Below, one piece after another: positions 16,877 through 25,644 of a stretch of DNA of 64,000 bases. Source of the DNA: Stenotrophomonas maltophilia (GTDB lineage: Bacteria > Pseudomonadota > Gammaproteobacteria > Xanthomonadales > Xanthomonadaceae). Location of the stretch: contig NZ_NIVS01000009.1 in assembly GCF_002205165.1 (NCBI RefSeq), forward strand, positions 1 through 64,000, written 5' to 3'. Under the pieces are notes generated by a model that was not told where the DNA came from, ran no database searches, and saw only the letters and a program-made list of their open reading frames with translations. The first letter of the stretch is position 1. Every line of letters begins with the position of its first letter. The translations under genes were made by a program, and so were the position numbers.

Positions 16877-19800
16877 TCATCGGGCAGTGGCCGGGGCGAG
16901 CAGTTCGACTTCGGCCAGCTGCAGGCGGCCGGGTGCCCCCATGCGCAGGCGGTACTCGGCATAGCGTCCCGGCTGGGCGATGCGGAACGGTCGGGTCTGC
17001 ATGGGCCAGGCGAAGGCTTCGCCGCGGCGCTGGTCGACCTGCACCCAGCGGCCACCGGTGGTGCGCGCCTCCAGGGTCCATTCGCCGCCGCGGATCGGGC
17101 CATTGCCACTGGTCAGCGTGTACATCGACGGTGCGCCCGCGGCGACGTTGCTGAAGGTGATCGTGCTGGAGGCGCCCAGCGGTAGTGCCGTGGCGGCATC
17201 GTCATCGATCAGGGCCGACGCCGGGCGGCCATCGCCGAGCTGGGCGGTAGCGCCGCTGCCCAGCAGGTCGTGCAGCAGGGCAGGCTGCTGGCCGCGCGCG
17301 GTAAGCGAGCGCGGTGCGTCGTCCGGGCCGGTTCCCCAGCGCGAGGGTTGCGGGCCCATGACGAAGTCCAGCGTGGCGCCCTTGGCGAGCAGTTCGTGTG
17401 GCAGCCAGGTCTTGGTCCACGGCGTGCCGTTGACCTTCAGCGACTGCACGTAGATGTTGGTGGCCGAGTTCTCCGGCGCATTGACGGTCAGCACCGCGCC
17501 GCCCTGCAGCTCCACGCGGGCGTGGCGGAACAGCGGCGAGCCGATCACATACTCCGGGGCACCCATCCGCAGCGGATAGATGCCCAGCGAGGCGAACAGA
17601 TACCACGCCGAGGTCTCGCCGTTGTCCTCATCGCCCGGGTAACCCTGCCCGATCTCGCTGCCCAGGTACAGGCGCGACAGGATCTCACGCACATGCTGCT
17701 GGGTCTTCCACGGCTGCCCGGCATACAGGTACATCCACGGGATGTGGTGCGCCGGCTGGTTGCTGTGCGCATACATGCCCATGCGCACATCGCGTGCTTC
17801 GGTCATCTCATGGATGGTGCCGCCGTAGGAACCGGCAAAGGCGGCATCGGCGGTTTCCGGCGTGGCGAAGAAGGTGTCCAGCTTGGCTGCCAACTGATCG
17901 CGGCCGCCGTACAGCGCGGCCAGGCCCTCGCCGTCGTGCGCGGCGGTGAAGGCGAACGTCCAGCCGTTGGATTCGGTGTAGTCATGGCCCCACACGCGCG
18001 GGTCGTAGTCCTTCGCATCCAGGCGCCAGCTGCCATCGGGCTTGCGGCCCTGGAAGAAGCCAGCGGCAGGATCGAACAGCGTGGCATAGGTGCCCGCGCG
18101 GTGACGGAAGTAGTCGGCCTCGGTGGCATAGCGTTCGCGCGCGGCCGGCGTATCGGCCTGCTTGGCCAGCACCTCGGCCATGTTGGCGACGCCGAAATCG
18201 TTGAGTGCGCCTTCCATCGTCCACGACATGCCCTCGTGCACATCGGCAGTGGCATAGCCACGGAAGGTGGAACGGTCCATGCCCTTGCGGCCGACGTGGC
18301 GATCCGGCGGGACCACGGTCGCGTTCTTCAGCGCGGCGGCATAGGCCTCCTGCGCGTCGAAGCCGCCGATGCCCTTCAGCCACGCATCGGCGAAGGCCAC
18401 ATCCGAACTGGTGCCCACCATCAGGTCGGCGTAGCCGGGCGAGGACCAGCGCGCCACCCAGCCGCCGGCGCGGTACTGCTCCAGGAAGCCCTGCACCAGC
18501 GCGCCGGCATCGTCCTTGGTGAACAGCGCGTAGGCCGGCCAGGTGGTGCGGAAGGTGTCCCAGAAGCCGTTGTTGACGTAGACCCTGCCGTCGCGCACCG
18601 GTGCGAAGCTACGCGTGGCGCTGCCGTCGGTGTTCTCATCCGAGGCGCTGGCCTGGCTGGCATAGCGCCAGTCCGGTGCAGCCACCGTGCCGGCGTTCTC
18701 GTGGCCGGAATTGGGGTAGAGGTAGAGCCGGTACAGGTTGGAGTAAAGCGTTGTCTTCTGGTCGTCGGTGGCGTCGCCCACGTCGAAACGGGCCAGGCGC
18801 TGGTCCCACGCGTCCTGGGCGCGTGCGGCTACGCGGTCCACATCGTCGGCAGCGGCTACTTCAAGCGCGAGGTTGTGGCGCGCCTGCTCGACCGAGATCA
18901 GCGAGGTGGCGACACGCATCGAGACGCGGCGATCGGCACCGGCATCGAACTTGATGTAGCCGGTCGGGCGGCCGGTCTTCACGGTACCGCTGCTGCGCCA
19001 CGGCCGGTCGAAGCTGGCCACCACGTACATGCGGGTCGCGCCGGTGGACAGGCCACTGCGGGTGTCGGTGTAGCCGGTCAGCGTCTGCGTCGCTGCATCC
19101 AGGGTCAGCCCGCCGCGCGCGTCGACGTTGTCGAACAGCAGGTTGGCGTCTCCCCCTTCCGGAAACTCGAAGCGGAAGATCGCGGCATGGTCGGTCGGTG
19201 CGATCGCGGCGGCGATGCCGTTGTCGAAGCGCACGTCGTAGCGGTACGGGCGGGCCTGCTCGTTGTCGCGCGAGAAGCTCAGCGCACGCTTGCTGCGGTC
19301 GGCCTCGGGCACGCCACGGCTCGCCGATGGCATCACCTGGAAGGTCTGGCGGTCACCCATCCACGGGCTGGGCTGGTGGCTCAGCGCCAGCGCCTGCAGG
19401 GCAGGGCGGTTGGCCGCATCGTTCTGTTCGTTCCAGCGGTACAGCCAGGTCAGCGAGCCGGCATCGGTCACCGGCGTCCAGAAGTTGAAGCCGTGCGGCA
19501 CGGCGGTGGCCGGGAAGTTGTTGCCACGCGAGAAGGTGCCATTGGCCTGCGTGCCGCGGGTGGTCAGCACCCAGTCCGAGGGGCGCTGCGGCGTGCGGCG
19601 CGGCTGCGCTTCCAGGCGGACATCGTCGATCCAACCGGCGACCGGGGCGCCGTCGGCGCTGGCGACCTCCAGTTCCAGTGCGACCACGCGGCGCCCGCGC
19701 AGGGCGGGGGTATCGCCCAGGCGCACGGCTTTGCGCGCCCACTGCTGCGGGTACAGCGTCTTCGAGTCGCCCTGCGCGCGGGCGCCCAGCGCCACGCCGT

Positions 19801-20233
19801 GATGATCGCGCGCCGTACTGGCCGAGACGCGGGTGCCGTCGTCGAGGACCAGATCGAGCGAGACGTAGGTCGAGGCCACGGTGTCCTTGCCGACGATCTC
19901 GGGCAGTACCAGCCAGGACAGGGTGGTATCGGCCTCGATGGTCAGATCGGTTTTGAAGAGCTGGCGGCGCGCCTCGCCGCCGGTGCTGGCGTAATGCAGC
20001 GCATGCAGGCCGCTGTAACCGACGCCGGGCTTGGCCGCGTAGGGGGCGGCTGGGCCACTGCCGATCCGTACCTGCAGGGCGCCGTCGCCGGCCGCCGCGG
20101 CCGGGGCTGGTTCGCCCGGCTCGAAGGAGGTCTGCAGGCCCTGCGCGGCGGCCGGCAGGGCGATCGATGCGCAGGCCAGTGCCAGGGCGAGGGGAAGGGC
20201 GCGGCGGACGGGGCGCAGGTGGGACAGGGTCAT
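16877..20233 (-). CDS. GH92 family alpha-mannosidase, secreted
   Basis: An 1118-residue precursor with a signal peptide (cleavage near LPAAAQG, about residue 32). The N-terminal half holds beta-sandwich and jelly-roll segments. The GH92 catalytic region at about 480-950 includes SWTMEGALNDFGVANMAEVL, GHDYTESNGWTF, HSNQPAHHIPWMYLY and GDEDNGETSAWYLF. The last 150 residues look like a discoidin-type carbohydrate-binding domain. The family removes alpha-linked mannose from glycans in a calcium-dependent reaction. The start at 20233 follows GGGAGA; the open frame to 20311 lacks a site. It is the first gene before the metallopeptidase, and operator-like palindromes lie upstream at 20425-20493. It is divergent from the zinc-ribbon gene. 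Confidence 0.92.
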   Translation of the reverse strand: MTLSHLRPVRRALPLALALACASIALPAAAQGLQTSFEPGEPAPAAAAGDGALQVRIGSGPAAPYAAKPGVGYSGLHALHYASTGGEARRQLFKTDLTIEADTTLSWLVLPEIVGKDTVASTYVSLDLVLDDGTRVSASTARDHHGVALGARAQGDSKTLYPQQWARKAVRLGDTPALRGRRVVALELEVASADGAPVAGWIDDVRLEAQPRRTPQRPSDWVLTTRGTQANGTFSRGNNFPATAVPHGFNFWTPVTDAGSLTWLYRWNEQNDAANRPALQALALSHQPSPWMGDRQTFQVMPSASRGVPEADRSKRALSFSRDNEQARPYRYDVRFDNGIAAAIAPTDHAAIFRFEFPEGGDANLLFDNVDARGGLTLDAATQTLTGYTDTRSGLSTGATRMYVVASFDRPWRSSGTVKTGRPTGYIKFDAGADRRVSMRVATSLISVEQARHNLALEVAAADDVDRVAARAQDAWDQRLARFDVGDATDDQKTTLYSNLYRLYLYPNSGHENAGTVAAPDWRYASQASASDENTDGSATRSFAPVRDGRVYVNNGFWDTFRTTWPAYALFTKDDAGALVQGFLEQYRAGGWVARWSSPGYADLMVGTSSDVAFADAWLKGIGGFDAQEAYAAALKNATVVPPDRHVGRKGMDRSTFRGYATADVHEGMSWTMEGALNDFGVANMAEVLAKQADTPAARERYATEADYFRHRAGTYATLFDPAAGFFQGRKPDGSWRLDAKDYDPRVWGHDYTESNGWTFAFTAAHDGEGLAALYGGRDQLAAKLDTFFATPETADAAFAGSYGGTIHEMTEARDVRMGMYAHSNQPAHHIPWMYLYAGQPWKTQQHVREILSRLYLGSEIGQGYPGDEDNGETSAWYLFASLGIYPLRMGAPEYVIGSPLFRHARVELQGGAVLTVNAPENSATNIYVQSLKVNGTPWTKTWLPHELLAKGATLDFVMGPQPSRWGTGPDDAPRSLTARGQQPALLHDLLGSGATAQLGDGRPASALIDDDAATALPLGASSTITFSNVAAGAPSMYTLTSGNGPIRGGEWTLEARTTGGRWVQVDQRRGEAFAWPMQTRPFRIAQPGRYAEYRLRMGAPGRLQLAEVELLAPATAR

Positions 20234-20424
20234 GCAAGGGTCTCCCGGGGAGGGCAGGCGGCAGGCAGGACCCGCATCGATGGCCACAGCAGACGGCGTC
20301 GCCCCAGCCATCGTGGACGGCAGGAAAGAGGCGATGCATGTCCGGTGGGGGTCGGGCAGGCGATCGGGTCGATGATCGGTACCCGCTGATCCTGCATCAC
20401 GACAACTGGCTGTGACAAGTGCAA

Positions 20425-20496
20425 TTAGTTCGATCTAAATACGGCAAATTCGTTTCATTCCGAAATATTGACAATCAATTTGGATCGATTTAAAAG
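20425..20496. promoter_or_regulatory. Paired operator-like palindromes with a promoter
   Basis: In the 385-base gap between GH92 and the zinc-ribbon gene, TTAGTTCGATCTAA (20425-20438) is a 12/14 palindrome and TTGGATCGATTTAA (20480-20493) is a 10/14 palindrome. Their centres are 55 bases apart. Between them on the plus strand is TTGACA (20468-20473), with TAAAAG 17 bases on, overlapping the second palindrome. This island is AT-rich in a GC-rich region. A LacI-type sugar regulator would fit but is not encoded here. I saw no other feature in the gap. Confidence 0.45.
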
Positions 20497-20618
20497 GTCC
20501 GATGGTGCCTCGCCCGGATGGCCAGCGCTTCCACGCGTCGCCCTCCGCACCAGCGGCCTTCGGCGGTCGCCAGATGCTAGAATCGGCGGTCTCGCAACCC
20601 CCTTTGTGTGTCCACGCC

Positions 20619-20816
20619 ATGAGCCATACCGCCACCGCGCCCGCCAATGCCGAGAAGCGTTACACCGTGCACCGCAGCGACCTGCCGCTGAGCTGCCCGA
20701 CGCCGGAAATGGCGCTGTGGAACTCGCACCCGCGCGTGTACCTGCCGATCGAAGACGAGCCCAACTGCGAGGCCGCGTGCCCGTACTGCGGCGCCGTGTT
20801 CGTGCTCGCCGACTGA
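20619..20816 (+). CDS. Small zinc-ribbon protein (zf-CHCC type)
   Basis: A 65-residue protein with metal-ligand spacing typical of the CHCC zinc-finger domain also found in the NDUFS6 subunit of complex I: Cys in LSCPTPE, His in NSHPRVYLPI and a terminal CPYCG. The longer open frame from 20502 is not needed. It is followed 15 bases later by a glycosyltransferase. In Xanthomonadaceae such small proteins commonly precede this lipopolysaccharide block. The function is unknown. Confidence 0.82.
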   Translation: MSHTATAPANAEKRYTVHRSDLPLSCPTPEMALWNSHPRVYLPIEDEPNCEAACPYCGAVFVLAD

Positions 20817-20831
20817 TCCGCGGACCACACT

Positions 20832-21944
20832 GTGCGCCGACTGACCGTGGTGCAGCTGCTGCCGGCGCTGCACTCCGGCGGGGTCGAACGCTCCACCCTT
20901 GAGATCGCCTCCGCCCTGGTTGCCGCCGGCCACCGGGCCATCGTAGTGTCTGCCGGTGGGCGCCTGGTGGAGCCGCTGCTCGCCAGCGGCGCCGAACACC
21001 TCACTCTGGATATCGGCCGCAAGTCGCTGCTGACGCTGCGCCATGTGCTGACCCTGCGGAATCTTTTCAGCGAGGTGGGCGCGGACATCGTGCATGCGCG
21101 CTCGCGGCTGCCGGCCTGGCTGGGCCTGTACGCCGTGCGCAACCTGCCGGCCGCCACCCGCCCGCACTGGGTGACGACCGTGCACGGGCTCAACTCGCCC
21201 GGCCGCTACAGCGCGGTGATGACCAGCGGCGAGCGCGTGATCTGCGTGTCCAACAGCGTGCGCGAGTTTGTGCAGACGCATTACCCCAGCGTCCCGGCCG
21301 AGCGCCTGCAGGTGATTCCCCGCGGCGTCGATGTCAGCCAGTTCCCACGCGTGGGCCGCCAGGATCGGCGCGCGCGCCTGGCCGTGGCCGAGCAGCATCC
21401 CGCACTGGCTGGCGATGCGCCGCTGCTGTTGCTGCCGGGCCGTGGCACCCGCCTGAAAGGGCATCGCCATGCGCTGACGCTGCTGGCCGGGCTGCACGCT
21501 GCCGGCGTGCCGGCCAGGCTGTGGATGCCGGGCACGCGCGAGCCGGGCCGCGAATCGTATGTCGCCGAACTGGAGACCCAGGCGCGCAGCCTCGGCGTGT
21601 CCGATGCGGTGTTGATGACCCCGCCGACCTCGCGCATCGCGCAGGCTTATGCGGCCAGTGATCTGGTGCTGCAGCTCTCGGACAAGGCCGAAGCGTTCGG
21701 CCGCACCGTGGTTGAAGCGCTCTCGGTGGGCCGGCCCGTTCTGGGCTGGAACCACGGCGGCGTCGGCGAATTGTTGACTCAACTGCAACCGTCCGGCGCG
21801 GTACCCTTGGGCGACGCCGATGCGCTGCTGGCGCGCGCGCAGCAGTTGCTGCTGCAGCCGCCGGCATTGCCATCGCGGATCCCGTTTACCTTGCAGGCGA
21901 TGCAGCGTGACACGCTCCAGCTCTATGCCTCCCTCATCGGCTGA
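20832..21944 (+). CDS. GT4-type glycosyltransferase
   Basis: A 370-residue glycosyltransferase of the GT-B fold. The N-terminal half begins VVQLLPALHSGGVERS with the glycine loop used in lipopolysaccharide transferases. The C-terminal nucleotide-sugar site includes [13 protein letters not shown] and the EAFGRTVVEALSVGRPVL block with the family E-x7-E pattern. The start is GTG at 20832. Its stop overlaps the O-antigen-ligase-like gene by 20 bases, so the two are made together. The likely role is adding a sugar to the lipopolysaccharide core or O-chain in the cytoplasm. Donor and acceptor are not predictable. Confidence 0.88.
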   Translation: MRRLTVVQLLPALHSGGVERSTLEIASALVAAGHRAIVVSAGGRLVEPLLASGAEHLTLDIGRKSLLTLRHVLTLRNLFSEVGADIVHARSRLPAWLGLYAVRNLPAATRPHWVTTVHGLNSPGRYSAVMTSGERVICVSNSVREFVQTHYPSVPAERLQVIPRGVDVSQFPRVGRQDRRARLAVAEQHPALAGDAPLLLLPGRGTRLKGHRHALTLLAGLHAAGVPARLWMPGTREPGRESYVAELETQARSLGVSDAVLMTPPTSRIAQAYAASDLVLQLSDKAEAFGRTVVEALSVGRPVLGWNHGGVGELLTQLQPSGAVPLGDADALLARAQQLLLQPPALPSRIPFTLQAMQRDTLQLYASLIG

Positions 21945-23250
21945 GCCGACTCTCGTCCCGGGTTCGCCGGCCTCCCGTGCCGGTCGCTGGGCGCCGTGGT
22001 GGGTCATCGCCTTCGTTGCGCTGTGGCCGTTGCCCGGCATCGCCGAAGGCGTGCTGGTGCTCGGCGCGCTGTACGCGGCGGTGCGGATGGTGCAACTGCG
22101 GCTGCAGGGCAATCAGCGTCTGCTCAGCAGTCCGGCATGGGCACTGACCAGCATCCTGTTCCTCGGCTACTGGCTGCCGCAGGCATTTTCCGCCTTCGAT
22201 GCGATCGACCCCGGCACCGCGTGGCGCAAGACGGCGGCCGGCCTGCGCTATCTGCCCTTCATGTGGCTGGTGGCGATTGCCGTGGCGACCCCGCAGCGGC
22301 GTGCGCTGACGCTGGGTGGGCTGGCGGTGATCACCGGCCTGTGGACGGTGGATGCGTTGGCCCAGGCGATCATCGGCAGCAGCCCGTCGTTCTGGTCGAT
22401 GGACCAGCTCAAGTGGGCCTTCAGCGGGCATGGGCTGTGTTCGCCGCAGGAGATGGCGGCCGCGGATCGGCTCAGTGGTGTGCTCGGTCCGTGCAATCTC
22501 AAGTTCGGCCAGGTACTGGCCAGCCTCTCGCCGTTCCTGCTGTTCGCCGCCGCACGCCGCGCCAGCATCCTTGGCTGGTCGCTGGTGGCCGCTGCAGTGG
22601 GCGTGGTGCTGGTGCTGGCCGGTTCGCGCGCAGCGTGGCTGACCTATGCACTGGTGCTGGTGTTCTCGGGCTGGCGGCTGATCGGCGTGCGCGGGCTGCT
22701 CGCCTGCGTTGCGGTCGGCGCGGTGGCGGCGGTCGTGCTCACCGTGAGCGTGCCCCAGGTCGGTGACCGGGTCGCGCGGACCGCCATGGCGTGGGAAGGC
22801 GAGAACGACGGCGTCAACCAGGCGTTGTCCGGCCGCGCCCAGATATGGGCCGCGGCCACCTGCATGATCCAGGAGCATCCGATCAACGGCGTCGGCGCAC
22901 GTGGTTTCCGCGACGCGTACCCGGCGTGCAATCCGGACCCGGCCGCCCAGGAAGTGTGGGGCGACGGCCCGGCCCTGCACGCGCACCAGATCGTGCTGGA
23001 AATCCTTGCTGAAACCGGCCTCCTCGGCCTGCTGCTATGGCTGGCGGCCGTGGCCCAGGCGTGGCGTGCGTGGCGCTTTGCGCCCCCCGAGGCGCGCGAA
23101 CGCGCGCGCCCGGCGATGCTGGCGCTGGCAGTGACGGTGTTCCCGTTCAACACCCATCTGGCGTTCTACTCCACCTTCTGGGGTGGCCTGACGCTGCTGT
23201 TGGCCGCGCTGTATGCGGGCAGTCTGTTGGCACGCGACGAGGCGGCCTGA
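21925..23250 (+). CDS. O-antigen ligase/polymerase family membrane protein
   Basis: A 441-residue protein with about ten to twelve hydrophobic helices. A large periplasmic loop lies near residues 285-335, containing SGRAQIWAAATCMIQEHPINGVGARGF, the Wzy_C/WaaL-like motif region with a conserved Arg and H. The ATG at 21925 overlaps the end of the glycosyltransferase gene by 20 bases. The position beside kdtA and lpxL suggests attachment of O-chain to lipid A-core (WaaL) at the periplasmic face. A polymerase role cannot be excluded because the families share this fold. Confidence 0.82.
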   Translation: MPPSSAEPTLVPGSPASRAGRWAPWWVIAFVALWPLPGIAEGVLVLGALYAAVRMVQLRLQGNQRLLSSPAWALTSILFLGYWLPQAFSAFDAIDPGTAWRKTAAGLRYLPFMWLVAIAVATPQRRALTLGGLAVITGLWTVDALAQAIIGSSPSFWSMDQLKWAFSGHGLCSPQEMAAADRLSGVLGPCNLKFGQVLASLSPFLLFAAARRASILGWSLVAAAVGVVLVLAGSRAAWLTYALVLVFSGWRLIGVRGLLACVAVGAVAAVVLTVSVPQVGDRVARTAMAWEGENDGVNQALSGRAQIWAAATCMIQEHPINGVGARGFRDAYPACNPDPAAQEVWGDGPALHAHQIVLEILAETGLLGLLLWLAAVAQAWRAWRFAPPEARERARPAMLALAVTVFPFNTHLAFYSTFWGGLTLLLAALYAGSLLARDEAA

Positions 23251-23281
23251 CCCTGCGGGAAGGCATCGGGCACCTTCCGCC

Positions 23282-24202
23282 TCAGGTGTAGTAATCGCTC
23301 CGGCCACCGGGCTGGCGCTTGAACCGGCGATGGATCCACAGGTACTGGTCCGGCGCCTCGCGCACCATGGCCTCGATGGCCTGGTTGACGCGGGCGGTAT
23401 CGGCCTCGACATCCTCACTGGGGAAGTTCTCCAGCGGTGCGCCGATCCTGAGGAAGTACTTGCCGCCTTCGCGACGGTGGAAATACGGGATCACCGCGCA
23501 GCCGGTCATCCGCGCCAGCTGGTGCGTGGCGGTGATGGTCGAGGCGGTGTGCCCGAAGAACGGCACGAACACCGTGTCCTTGCCGCGCATGTCCTGGTCC
23601 GGCGCATACCAGAGGAAGCCGCCCTTCTTCAGATGCCGCACCGTGGCGCGGATATCCTCGTTGGCGTACATCGCCTTGGCGTAGCGCAGGCGGCCGAACT
23701 TCACCGCCCATTCGTACACCGGGTTGCGGTGCTTTCGGTACATGCCGGACAGCTCGACGTGGTCGCACAGCAGGCGGCCGCACATCTCCAGCGTCATGAA
23801 GTGGCCCGAGACCAGCAGCACGCCGCGCCCTTCGGCCTGCATGCGGTGCAGATGCTCGAGCCCTTCGATCTGCACCTGCGGGCGGATGCTGTCGATGCTG
23901 CCCCACCACGCACGTGCGAATTCAAAGATGCCCACGCCCAGTGCATCGAAGCTGTCGCGCAGCAGGCGCTGGCGCCAGGCGTCGTCCTTCTCCGGGAAGC
24001 ACAGCTTCAGGTTGACCTCGGCGGCGCGCCGGCGGCTGCTGGCCAGCCGGTAGGCGACCGTGCCGACGCCGCGACCGAGCGCGCGCTGCAGCATCCACGG
24101 CAGGCGGGCGATCGCGAAGGCGACCAGCATGAAGGCGAAGGTCGGCCAGTGGCGCGGATTGCGCAGGGACGGCCGGGTGGCGGTGGAAGCGTTATCGGAC
24201 AT
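23282..24202 (-). CDS. lpxL: Lipid A biosynthesis acyltransferase LpxL/HtrB type
   Basis: A 306-residue inner-membrane acyltransferase of the HtrB/MsbB family, which adds a secondary acyl chain to Kdo2-lipid IVA. One N-terminal hydrophobic anchor is at about 18-40. The catalytic HX4E motif is SGHFMTLE (H134, E139). YAPDQD, TGCAVIPYF and the C-terminal QYLWIHRRFKRQP are family markers. It is divergent from kdtA across 95 bases, fitting the Kdo-then-acyl order of the pathway, and convergent with the ligase gene. Which acyl chain it uses cannot be read. Confidence 0.92.
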   Translation of the reverse strand: MSDNASTATRPSLRNPRHWPTFAFMLVAFAIARLPWMLQRALGRGVGTVAYRLASSRRRAAEVNLKLCFPEKDDAWRQRLLRDSFDALGVGIFEFARAWWGSIDSIRPQVQIEGLEHLHRMQAEGRGVLLVSGHFMTLEMCGRLLCDHVELSGMYRKHRNPVYEWAVKFGRLRYAKAMYANEDIRATVRHLKKGGFLWYAPDQDMRGKDTVFVPFFGHTASTITATHQLARMTGCAVIPYFHRREGGKYFLRIGAPLENFPSEDVEADTARVNQAIEAMVREAPDQYLWIHRRFKRQPGGRSDYYT

Positions 24203-24297
24203 GCCTCGATTCTAATGGATGCGCCCGGATGCGTCCCGGCGCGGCCATCACGGCGGCGCGGCGTGTCTTCCCCGCGCCGCTCCCGTATCCTTTGCGC

Positions 24298-25596
24298 ATG
24301 CGCAAAAGCTCTGTCGAATGGATCCTGCGCGGCCTGTACTCGGCCGTGCTGTACCTGCTGTTGCCGATCACCGTGTACCACCTGGTCTGGCGGGGCTTCC
24401 GGGTGCGCGAGTACTTCCAGCGCTGGGATGAGCGCTATGCCTCCTATCCGCACTCCAGCGGCCAGCCGCGGGTGTGGCTGCACGCGGTCTCGGTGGGCGA
24501 GGTCAACGCGGCAGCGCCGCTGGTGAACGCCCTGCGCGCGCTGCGCCCGGACATCCGCTGGGTAATCACCACGATCACCCCGACTGGCTCCGAGCGGGTC
24601 CGCGCGCTGTGGGGCGATGCGGTCGACCATGTGTACCTGCCGTACGACGTGCCGGGCAGCGTCGGTCGCTTCCTCGGCCACTTCAAGCCCAGCCTGGCGC
24701 TGATCCTGGAAACGGAGCTGTGGCCGAACCTGCTGTTCGGGTGCCGCGACCGCAGGATCCCCGTCTACATCCTCAATGCCCGGTTGTCGGCGCGCTCGCT
24801 GCGCGGTTACCGCCTGCTGCGGCCGCTGATCGGCCGCGCGCTGCGCACCGTGACCTGCGTGGCCGCGCAATCGGCCGATGACGCCGAGCGCTTCATCCAG
24901 CTCGGCGCCCGCCCTGAACAGGTGCAGCCGCTGGGGAATCTGAAATTCGATATCGCCACGCCGAACGTGCAGGACTTCATCGCGCGCTTCCATGATCTGG
25001 TGCCCGCCACGCGCCCGGTCTGGATCGCGGCCAGTACGCACGAGGGCGAAGAGCAGGCCACCATCGACCTGCACCGCCGCCTGCGCGAAGCGGTGCCGGG
25101 CTTGCTGCTGTTGTGGGCGCCGCGTCATCCCGAGCGCTTCCCGCGCGTGGAAGCGCTGGCCCGCGAGCAGGGCTGGAAGGTTGCCACGCGCCGCCAGCAG
25201 CAGTGGCCGCAGGCCGATAGCGATGTGTTCGTGATCGATACGCTCGGTGAGCTGATGTCGTTCTACGGCTGTGCACAGGTGGCCTTCGTCGGTGGCAGCC
25301 TGCAGGCCATCGGTGGCCACAATCTGCTCGAGCCGGCCGCCATGGGCACGGCCGCGGTCACCGGTCCGCACCTGCACAACTTCGCCGAGATTTCCCGGCG
25401 CATGCGCGAAGCCGGCGCGGTGGTCATCGCCGAGGATGCCAACGGGGTCGGCGACGCGCTGCTGACCCTGCTGCGCGATCCGCAGGCACGCGAAGACATG
25501 GCGCGGGCCGGGTGTGCGCTGGTCAGCAATGGGCGTGGTGCGTTGAAGCGGACCGTGGCCCTGATCGCCCCGCAGCTGCCGCCGCCGGTCGCCTGA
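24298..25596 (+). CDS. kdtA: Kdo transferase WaaA/KdtA
   Basis: A 432-residue 3-deoxy-D-manno-octulosonate transferase, which puts Kdo on lipid IVA at the inner membrane. A hydrophobic N-terminal anchor is at about 8-30. The catalytic Glu is in LHAVSVGEVNAA (E68). Further markers are LILETELWPN, ILNARLS, AASTHEGEE, and the C-terminal GGSLQAIGGHNLLEPA that binds CMP-Kdo. The ATG at 24298 starts the usual anchor; a longer frame from 24229 adds nothing recognisable. The neighbours are lipopolysaccharide genes. Confidence 0.95.
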   Translation: MRKSSVEWILRGLYSAVLYLLLPITVYHLVWRGFRVREYFQRWDERYASYPHSSGQPRVWLHAVSVGEVNAAAPLVNALRALRPDIRWVITTITPTGSERVRALWGDAVDHVYLPYDVPGSVGRFLGHFKPSLALILETELWPNLLFGCRDRRIPVYILNARLSARSLRGYRLLRPLIGRALRTVTCVAAQSADDAERFIQLGARPEQVQPLGNLKFDIATPNVQDFIARFHDLVPATRPVWIAASTHEGEEQATIDLHRRLREAVPGLLLLWAPRHPERFPRVEALAREQGWKVATRRQQQWPQADSDVFVIDTLGELMSFYGCAQVAFVGGSLQAIGGHNLLEPAAMGTAAVTGPHLHNFAEISRRMREAGAVVIAEDANGVGDALLTLLRDPQAREDMARAGCALVSNGRGALKRTVALIAPQLPPPVA

Positions 25597-25644
25597 GCGC
25601 CGCGGACCTGACCGCACTGTGCGGCGATCAGGCCCGCACGTGAG

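Noticed and set aside
17270..20389. A 1039-codon plus-strand frame.
   Set aside because: Antisense shadow of the GH92 gene caused by high GC codon bias; Arg/Ala/Gly-rich with no family features.
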